A DNA stretch of 64,000 nucleotides from Chlorobiota bacterium (GTDB lineage: Bacteria; Bacteroidota; Ignavibacteria; OLB7): the NCBI GenBank assembly GCA_028287785.1, contig JAQBOZ010000007.1:62001-126000 (forward strand), in the 5' to 3' direction. Positions within the stretch are counted from its first letter, which is position 1, and every line of letters starts with the position of its first letter. Positions 38,295 through 44,484 of this stretch are shown one piece after another. The notes under the pieces were generated by a model that saw nothing but the letters and a program-made list of their open reading frames with translations, had not been told where the DNA came from and did not search any database. Position numbers and translations under genes: made by a program.

Positions 38295-41102
38295 TCAACC
38301 CTCCTGTTTATGTATGATGAGTCCCATCGTCGTGTTGAATTCGATATCATATCGCCCCTGCTCCCGCCAGAACCGATTCCGGAAGATCAGAAGGTGATGC
38401 CGCATCAACGCCGGGGCGCCCTCCGCCACCGGCTTCCAGCGCGGGTCCGGCGACTGCTTGAAGAGGAAATGGACGATGGCCTGGTTCGATAGCCGAAGCG
38501 ACGTATGCTGAAGATCCTTGACCTGATCGCGCGAAAGCTTCGCGTAGAGAGCCGCGACGCGACGACATTCGGGATCGAGATAGAGACGACCGTCGTTCCC
38601 CTGATGAAGACAGACGACCTCGACACTCGGCTCGCCAAGCCGCGTGACGGCCTGAAGCTGTTTGTGAACTTTTTCTTCATCCTCATCGGCCAGATCAAGG
38701 GATTTGAATGTCACCATCCCCTCAAGATCCTTCGGCGATTGAATCGTTCGCAGACGTGCCTGCTTCCGTTCTTCCGCGGCGGCATCATCGCCTTCCACTC
38801 CCGCCTTGCTCCACATCGCCAGCGAGCCGTCGGAAAGATCCTCGGGAGGAGCCGAGGCATCGCCACCATAGACTCCCTCGACCAGCGCGCGATAATCACC
38901 CGGAAGCGTCCAGCCCGTGCGTGATCGGAGAAGCCGCCATGTTTTCCAGAGAAGATGCTCGGCATAGACGCTCCCCCCACCGATCTCGCCAATCGGTGGA
39001 AGCTCCCCATCGTCGGCATCCGGGGCAAGCACTGTAAGGAGCGGCTCGGTATATCCGGTCGGTCGGGTGTGATGCGCGTGGCGATGCAGACGGCCGGCAC
39101 GCTGAAGAAGAAGATCGATCGGCGCCAGATCGCTCAACATCAGATCCACATCGAGATCGAGGCTCTGTTCGGCAACCTGCGTGGCGATAAGAATGCCCGG
39201 CTTCCCCGAAACCCGATCCTTCCCGAACCGCTCCAGCACGCGCTGTTCCCGTTCCAGCCGAAGCCCGAATGGAAATCGCGCGTGAAACAGAAAAATCTCC
39301 TCGTCGGGAATAATCCTTCCGGCCAGCTGCTCCCTGATCGCCGTGAAAATCGCCTGCGCCCGGCTCACCATGTTGACAATCACCGCGACGGTCGCGCCAA
39401 CCGCGATTGCATCGGCCACGGCCGTGATAATTGCGTCCGGTTCGGCGGTAAGCCATCGCAGTTCCGCGCTCTGCGACTGGCTGGCGGGAAACGTCATCGA
39501 GCGGCACTCGCCGCCGGCCACCGACCAGACCGCGGGATAATGAACATCGGCCCCCTGGAGAACCGCTCCCCTGTAGCCCCACGCCCGGAGAAATTCCTCG
39601 CGCATGAGGCCGGGGAGCGTGGCGGAAAGGAGAATCACATCGGTTCCCAATTCCCGCAGCCATGAGAGAAGCCCGCAGAAAATGTTATTCATGTAATTAT
39701 CGTACGCGTGAACCTCATCGAAAACAATTGTTTTTCCGGCGAGCCCAAGGAGCCGCAGAAAGAAATGTTTTGAGAAAAGCCCAGCCAGAAGAGCCTGATC
39801 GACAGTGCCGACGCCGTATGGCGCAAGGAGCGAGCGCTTTTTTGGAACGAACCATGAGGCGGTCAGCACTCTGCTGGACTCGGCATCATCACGGCGGCCA
39901 TCGTCATCGTAAATGCCGGAGAGACATTCGGGATGTGCCGCTTCATCGAGAAGTTTCTGCTGATCGGGATGGAGAAGGCTGTTGCCGTGGACCAGCAGAA
40001 GGTTGATATCGCCGCCCCTGGAATCATGCGCCTTACCGATGAACTCGCGAAACCGGCCGAACAATCCATTGCTCGTGGCCTGCGACGGCATTGCCACATA
40101 GATCCCTCCTCCCCGGCGCGATCGCTGCCGGGCCGCCAGATAGAACGCCGCTTCGGTTTTCCCCTCCCCTGTCGGCGCTTCCACAATCGTCAGCGTCGGC
40201 TCGTTTCCATCGGGAAGCGGAAGATCGATCAACTGCTGTTGCAATGGACGGGGACGATCGATGCGCCCTCCCTCGCCGAAAAGGTCGAGAAAATCAGGAG
40301 CGGTAATCGCGGCGCGAAGATCGAGCCGGGCGAATTCAATCGCCTTTTTTGCGGCCTCGCGACCTGCGTTGATATATGCGGGAAGATCATCGCCACAATC
40401 ATCGGGATAGAACTCAGCCATCGATCCCACCCAGTCGGCCAGCGTCACCCAGCCGGCAAACCCGAGCAGCCATGAGGGCCAGGGGTCCGGCACCGATGTT
40501 GTCCGGGGCCAGACCGGGTCCCAGGCACGGATCACCTCGTCGGCAAGTTGGAGCTGCGGCTCGCGCCACTGCCGTTTCCCAAGCGGACTACGATCGCCGT
40601 GAAACGCATTATCCCTCCACTTTCTCATGGAGAATAGTTTCCCATGATGAAAGCCGACAAATGCCGCCATGCTCTCCATCAGATCGGCCAGCTCCGGCGA
40701 AAAAGCACCATCCCGCTTAAGCCAGAGATAGAGGAGCGAAATGCTCGCATGGCCGTGATGGATGCTTGTCGTGCTGTCGTAGCGTCCTTCGATGAAGGGA
40801 AGGCCAGCAGCATGCAGGATCTTCTTCGTGTGTTCATGCTGATGTTGGAATGCGGGAATGGCCTTGCCCAGATCATGCAATCCGATCCATATGCTCAGCA
40901 TATGCCCGGCCTCCTCATCGGGAAGGCCGAGCGCATTGGAGAGTTGTTCGCGTAGAGATTCCGGGAGATAGCATTGCCAGAGGAGCTCGGCGGCGTTCGC
41001 GACATCGTAGAGATGCGCCCAGAGAGGCCGAGTCCAGCTTTCGGGATGTTTGCCCGTGCGATCGGTTTTCGCCCAGAAGAGACGCCAAGTGGAAGTGTTC
41101 AT
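38295..41102 (-). CDS. cas3: CRISPR-associated helicase/nuclease Cas3 (I-E)
   Basis: Protein of 935 aa, the nuclease-helicase that degrades DNA after Cascade binding. The N-terminal HD nuclease has His30 (WAHLYDVA), H76-D77 (GLHDLGK), the HHGHAS cluster near 115-118 and FHHGKLF. In the C-terminal SF2 helicase, Walker A is EAPTGEGKTEAA (about residue 310), the DEVH box is DEVHAYD (about 460), and SATLP and the QVAEQSLDLDVD/QRAGRLHRH motifs are intact. The start overlaps the stop of the small upstream gene by 4 bp (ATGA). It is the first canonical cas gene of the operon. Confidence 0.97.
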   Translation of the reverse strand: MNTSTWRLFWAKTDRTGKHPESWTRPLWAHLYDVANAAELLWQCYLPESLREQLSNALGLPDEEAGHMLSIWIGLHDLGKAIPAFQHQHEHTKKILHAAGLPFIEGRYDSTTSIHHGHASISLLYLWLKRDGAFSPELADLMESMAAFVGFHHGKLFSMRKWRDNAFHGDRSPLGKRQWREPQLQLADEVIRAWDPVWPRTTSVPDPWPSWLLGFAGWVTLADWVGSMAEFYPDDCGDDLPAYINAGREAAKKAIEFARLDLRAAITAPDFLDLFGEGGRIDRPRPLQQQLIDLPLPDGNEPTLTIVEAPTGEGKTEAAFYLAARQRSRRGGGIYVAMPSQATSNGLFGRFREFIGKAHDSRGGDINLLLVHGNSLLHPDQQKLLDEAAHPECLSGIYDDDGRRDDAESSRVLTASWFVPKKRSLLAPYGVGTVDQALLAGLFSKHFFLRLLGLAGKTIVFDEVHAYDNYMNNIFCGLLSWLRELGTDVILLSATLPGLMREEFLRAWGYRGAVLQGADVHYPAVWSVAGGECRSMTFPASQSQSAELRWLTAEPDAIITAVADAIAVGATVAVIVNMVSRAQAIFTAIREQLAGRIIPDEEIFLFHARFPFGLRLEREQRVLERFGKDRVSGKPGILIATQVAEQSLDLDVDLMLSDLAPIDLLLQRAGRLHRHAHHTRPTGYTEPLLTVLAPDADDGELPPIGEIGGGSVYAEHLLWKTWRLLRSRTGWTLPGDYRALVEGVYGGDASAPPEDLSDGSLAMWSKAGVEGDDAAAEERKQARLRTIQSPKDLEGMVTFKSLDLADEDEEKVHKQLQAVTRLGEPSVEVVCLHQGNDGRLYLDPECRRVAALYAKLSRDQVKDLQHTSLRLSNQAIVHFLFKQSPDPRWKPVAEGAPALMRHHLLIFRNRFWREQGRYDIEFNTTMGLIIHKQEG

Positions 41103-41323
41103 GCTGATTCTCCCGCTTCATCATTATTAATTCCCCAGACGGTTTCGCAGTCCTGACAGAGTGAATAGCATGATGCCCTGCCGAGAGTGCCAATACGACT
41201 ACAACGCGCGCATACAGAAACTGTAAAATTGATGGGGCGGGCGGGCGAAGGAATAACAACGCCGTGCCTGAGCACGGGCAAGGGTGTGTTGCAAACCACA
41301 CCCAGGACGAGTATTTTCGTCAT
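41099..41323 (-). CDS. 74-aa Cys-rich putative zinc-ribbon protein coupled to cas3
   Basis: Protein of 74 aa starting MTKILVLGVVCNTPLPVLRHG. GAGGGAGAG lies at good spacing before the ATG, and its TGA overlaps the cas3 ATG (ATGA), so it is read as the first cistron of the cas operon. The C-terminal part holds VCARCSRIGTLGRASCYSLCQDCETVWG: two CxxC pairs about 16 residues apart with two extra Cys, which suggests a small zinc-binding fold. I do not know this as a standard Cas protein. The frame stays open far upstream, but only this part has a start signal. It may be a DNA- or RNA-binding accessory or regulator. Confidence 0.6.
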   Translation of the reverse strand: MTKILVLGVVCNTPLPVLRHGVVIPSPARPINFTVSVCARCSRIGTLGRASCYSLCQDCETVWGINNDEAGESA

Positions 41324-41426
41324 GGCAAAAACTCTCCCTCTCAGCTTCCGCTGAGATGTTATGAATCCTGAGAGATGTGTGTAAACGGGCCAACCATCCA
41401 AGGAAACCCGCTCGCACTTTGCTATG

Positions 41427-41460
41427 AGAATGGTAGTTGTTCGAGCAATTACCATTCTCG
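41427..41460. promoter_or_regulatory. 34-bp inverted repeat in the cas operon 5' region
   Basis: GAGAATGGTA pairs with TACCATTCTC and the stem continues inward with two G-U type pairs to a TTCGA-like loop, giving about 15 bp of stem. No T-run follows on either strand, so it is not a typical terminator. It lies between the guide-matched site and the 74-aa gene. Candidates are an operator, perhaps for the WYL regulator, or a leader-RNA stem. Confidence 0.5.
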
Positions 41461-41465
41461 ATCGC

Positions 41466-41493
41466 CTCATAAGAAGAGTGGTACGCTTAGCAA
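41466..41493 (-). promoter_or_regulatory. Putative Cascade-targeted site in the cas promoter region
   Basis: On the plus strand AAG (41474-41476) is followed by AGTGGTACGCTT (41477-41488). These 12 nt equal the first 12 nt of the guide in the mini-array at 41583-41711, placed next to a canonical I-E PAM; matching then largely stops. On the minus strand the site falls inside the 16-bp spacer of a weak promoter-like pair, TTGCTA (41488-41493) and TATGAG (41466-41471). Partial, seed-only pairing is what regulatory crRNA-like RNAs use to block transcription without cleavage. Confidence 0.6.
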
Positions 41494-41532
41494 AAGCGTC
41501 AGAGTACCTACTTGTTTCGTTAAAGGCGGACG

Positions 41533-41562
41533 AATATACTCGAATAATATGCTTCCATGCAA
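41533..41562 (-). promoter_or_regulatory. Candidate sigma70-type promoter for the cas operon
   Basis: Minus strand TTGCAT (41557-41562) and TATATT (41533-41538) are separated by 18 bp in an AT-rich stretch. A start near 41525 would place the guide-matched site 40-50 bp downstream, where bound Cascade could be a roadblock. Chosen by eye. Confidence 0.35.
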
Positions 41563-41582
41563 TAATGATATTCATTAACCAC

Positions 41583-41711
41583 AAAAAAAATAAGGGATAC
41601 AGGTATCGCCAACCTGTATCCCTACATCCCCACAGATGTGGGGAATTGCTCTTAAGCGGACGCATTTGCAAGCGTACCACTTGGTCCATCCCCACTGAAA
41701 GTGGGGACAAC
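41583..41711 (-). ncRNA. Stand-alone mini-CRISPR RNA with own terminator (CreR/CreA-like)
   Basis: Read on the minus strand. Degenerate repeat 1 (41682-41711; stem CCCCAC/GTGGGG, loop TTTCA, handle ATGGACCA) is followed by a 33-nt guide (41649-41681) beginning AGTGGTACGCTTGC. Degenerate repeat 2 comes next (41620-41648; stem CCCCAC/GTGGGG, 4-nt loop ATCT, ending ATGTAGGG). An 11-bp terminator hairpin GGGATACAGGT/ACCTGTATCCC follows, with TTA and eight T (41583-41622). The period is 62 bp against 61 in the main array. An AT-rich TTATAT lies just upstream. The guide's first 12 nt match a site with an AAG PAM in the cas 5' region. Published Cas-regulating RNAs (CreR) and the antitoxin CreA of CreTA modules have this layout. 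No toxin RNA could be recognised. Confidence 0.7.
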
Positions 41712-42019
41712 TTTGGATATAATGCCAAGCCTATCCCATCGACCTGTTGGCCGAAAGAGCTTCCAATGATAGTAAATAGATCGTTCATTTCTGTCATTCT
41801 CCGCCGTTTTTGAACCGAATCACCTGACTCACATCACAATGATAATACCCCCTCTTACCAAAAGCGGACATAACATGTCCCTTATAAAGCTGTCCCTGGT
41901 AGGCATAAGAAGTCATGGATAAACCGCGTAACTGCTGGCTGCGGGAAGTATAGTAGAATCGAAAACAGGATGCCGCAAACGATGTCGTACAAAACGTATG
42001 TAGGTCACAGCAACGGAGA
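41712..42019. other. Intergenic region between the mini-array and the WYL regulator
   Basis: AT-rich compared with the genome, with no convincing ORF. It should contain the promoter of the minus-strand mini-array. GCTTGGCATTATATCC just before repeat 1 offers a -10-like element, but no clear -35 was found. Confidence 0.4.
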
Positions 42020-43015
42020 TCAATTATCCCTCATCGCATACCGCACGACCAGTTCCCGCGCCTCCTTTCCGATCCGATCCACAAGCTCCGGCGGCTCCAG
42101 CACCGTCACCCCGATCCCCCACGACTGCACCCACGCGCGGATCTCCTCCAGCCCGGCCACCTCGAACCCAACCACGATTCGATCATCATCGCGTGATTCG
42201 ATAATTCGCTGGGTGGGATGATATTTCTTGCGATGGAAGTAGGGAGCGCGATCGGGTTCAACCAGAAGCCGCACGGTAAATCGTTCGCCGCTCAGAGCGT
42301 TGAACCGCGGCCGGAAATACTCATCGAGACTGAACTCATCAGGCCTGATGAAATACTCGTCATCGAGCTGGAGCTTCTGGATGCCGGCCAGCGAGAAATC
42401 CCGCATCTGCAACGAGCGAAGACAGCGCCCGACCATCAGCCACGATCCGCCACGAACGGCAAGGCCATACGGCTCCACGGGCCGATCGGTCGTGATGGTC
42501 CGTTTGCTCGCCGTGAAGTAATCGATTCTGATCCGTCGGCAATCCTGAATGGCGGTGGCAAGCGCACGAAAGATCTCGGGATCGAGCGCCACCGATGGAG
42601 CAGCGCCGAAATGCCAGTGAGCTGCCTCGGCCTCCGAATCGAATGAATAGACCTGCGTGCTCATCTGTTTCAGCAACGCATCGAATGCCTGGCGGAGCGC
42701 GGCACCGAGAGGTGTGGGGGAAAGCGCGGCGCGCGATGCCTCGGCGGCCACGGCAAGCGCCAGGATCTGCTCTTCCGTAAAGGAGATGGCGGGTATCTGC
42801 ACCACACGATCTTCCTCGGCAATCGAGAAGAGCTTGGCCTTGCTCTCCCGTCGTTCACGAATCGGGATTCCCTCCCTCCGCAATTCACCGAGAAGCCGGC
42901 GAACCTGGCGGACGGAGCCAAGCCGCAGCTCGGCGCGAAGTTCATCATGGGAGTATTCTCCCCCGGCATTCAACAACCGGGCGAGCGTTCGGCGGCGTTC
43001 ATCGGGTCGGGACAT
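42020..43015 (-). CDS. WYL-domain HTH transcriptional regulator
   Basis: Protein of 331 aa. The N-terminal winged helix-turn-helix (MSRPDERRRTLARLLNAGGEYSHDELRAELRLGSVRQVRRLLGELRREGIPI) is of DeoR/HTH_11 type. The middle and C-terminal part forms the WYL domain (IRIDYFTASKRTITTDRPVEPYGLAVRGGSWLMVGRCLRSLQMRDFSLAGI) plus a WCX extension (RFTVRLLVEPDRAPYFHRKKYHPTQRI). WYL proteins bind nucleic-acid ligands and regulate defence loci. Lying on the same strand upstream of the mini-array and cas operon, it is the likely local regulator; the target is inferred. Confidence 0.85.
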   Translation of the reverse strand: MSRPDERRRTLARLLNAGGEYSHDELRAELRLGSVRQVRRLLGELRREGIPIRERRESKAKLFSIAEEDRVVQIPAISFTEEQILALAVAAEASRAALSPTPLGAALRQAFDALLKQMSTQVYSFDSEAEAAHWHFGAAPSVALDPEIFRALATAIQDCRRIRIDYFTASKRTITTDRPVEPYGLAVRGGSWLMVGRCLRSLQMRDFSLAGIQKLQLDDEYFIRPDEFSLDEYFRPRFNALSGERFTVRLLVEPDRAPYFHRKKYHPTQRIIESRDDDRIVVGFEVAGLEEIRAWVQSWGIGVTVLEPPELVDRIGKEARELVVRYAMRDN

Positions 43016-43397
43016 GTCGCTCCGAATCGATCAGGGAACAGGGAATGGTTCAGGACGGAGAGGCTCCGCCTGCGATGTGATGGGAGAGGGCCGCCGAACA
43101 TACGATTTTATCGCATGTGTTATATCGGGTTATCCGAGTTATCGGCCGACAAACAGTACCGTGGAATTAATACCGGGCACGGTGTCCGAAGCGACAGGAG
43201 CGCTACCAGTCTGGCGATCAGGAAGGAGAGACTAGGGCTGGGTGGGGATGGCATCGATCTCACTGCCGACCATCAACGATAAACGCGCGCCATGCAGCCC
43301 ATTCATCCCCCCTGTTGGGAGGGATGAAGTACCGGGCATAACTCTCGTTCGACAATGCTTCAAACAGGTTCCAAGCACCTTGACATACTGCTGCGGC
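43016..43397. other. Non-coding stretch between the WYL regulator and a small exported protein
   Basis: No credible ORF. It contains an imperfect inverted repeat near 43304-43332 (TTCATCCC ... GGGATGAA), superficially like the CRISPR repeat arm TTCATCCCC but lacking the rest of the repeat. Confidence 0.4.
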
Positions 43398-43829
43398 CTA
43401 GCAGGGGACGACCCGGATCTCGATGCAGCCGTTGACATCCTGCGAGGTGGCGAGCTTGACGCAGGTTCCGCAGGGGAGAATGATGGCGCCGGAGAGGCCC
43501 GGCCCCGTGAACGTGGTGATACCGCCGTCAAGGGAAACCCAGTCGAACACCGGCGCGGGGGGACAGGTGATGGTGCTGCTGATCTGGATGGCGGGGTTCC
43601 CGTTTCCCTTTACCGCCACCACATCTGTCTGGACGGCCGCTCCCGACCCCCAGCTTGTGGTGACCGACATGGGCATGCATGCATTGGGAATCGCGTTGGA
43701 AACAATGATGCGGAATGTGCAGCACTGGTTGGCAATCTGGGCGTTCGCGCTGCCGGCTCCGGCGATCATGACGAGTGCGATGATCATCATAAAGGCGATC
43801 ATCACGCGATGGAACGTGCTTCTGTTCAT
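43398..43829 (-). CDS. Small exported Cys-containing protein (143 aa)
   Basis: Protein of 143 aa with a strong signal peptide (VMIAFMMIIALVMIAGAGSANA). The mature part has CC near the start (ANQCCTFRIIVSNA), a Cys pair CGTC, and ends GCIEIRVVPC. The layout (signal ending in A-x-A, beta-rich body, C-terminal CxEI+V) parallels the protein at 57542-57940, which ends CLEIKVSY. Function unknown; a small secreted beta protein stabilised by disulfides is inferred. Confidence 0.7.
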   Translation of the reverse strand: MNRSTFHRVMIAFMMIIALVMIAGAGSANAQIANQCCTFRIIVSNAIPNACMPMSVTTSWGSGAAVQTDVVAVKGNGNPAIQISSTITCPPAPVFDWVSLDGGITTFTGPGLSGAIILPCGTCVKLATSQDVNGCIEIRVVPC

Positions 43830-44484
43830 GGCTGAATCTCTCGATTAACGTGTATGGATATGGCGGTATCATGCCGCCGTTGAGCAGGACATGATGCAGT
43901 GAACAAAGTCTGGTAGAGTGGGAAGGACGCATAGAGTAAGATGCTCTGATCGAGCATAAATGCACATTCCCGGAGAGGGGAGGTCAATACACCGCAGCGC
44001 GTCACGTTGCCGGCAATGGATCTTCCCGCGGCAATACCTGGTAAGCGTGCGATGCGGCAGGTAGTAGTGGCGCGGTGGGAGAATCGTCACCATCAGCTCC
44101 GGCTGACGGAACGCGTCGCGCTCGGTGATCGTCGCGCGACAGTCGCTGAACCGCGATCCCCCGGCGCCGGCACATGGAGGACGCCGGTGGATTTTTTGTG
44201 CTCCGATGCGACAGAATCCCTCCCTGCGTGGTCTTTACCCCCAACACGAACAGCAGCGTGATCGTTGTGTCTTCGGCTCCCACCGACATCACGACCCTTC
44301 AATCGACCAGGTTTTTCCACGACCGTGATCCCGCGTGAGCGGAATCGGCGACGGCATGATGTCGCGGGGCCGTGCCATGCCCTTACCGAAGGAGGCCGGG
44401 GTTGGAGGAGGGGAGCAGCGTGGTTCCGTCAGCGCGATCCGGCACGCGCATGATATCGTCAGTTCACGCATTTATTTTCCAATC
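43830..44484. other. Non-coding stretch upstream of the IgGFc-binding-domain protein
   Basis: Several overlapping short frames exist on both strands, but none has a convincing start or protein-like composition. Divergent promoters for the neighbouring genes must lie here. Confidence 0.4.

Noticed and set aside
41324-41797. Upstream extension of the 74-aa gene to a 232-aa protein
   Set aside because: The frame runs through the promoter region, the palindrome and the mini-array. Only ATG 41323 has a ribosome binding site and plausible protein content.
43304-43332. TTCATCCCC-type inverted repeat as another CRISPR repeat
   Set aside because: Only the outer arm resembles the repeat; the CCCCAC/GTGGGG stem and handle are missing and there is no partner at about 61 bp.
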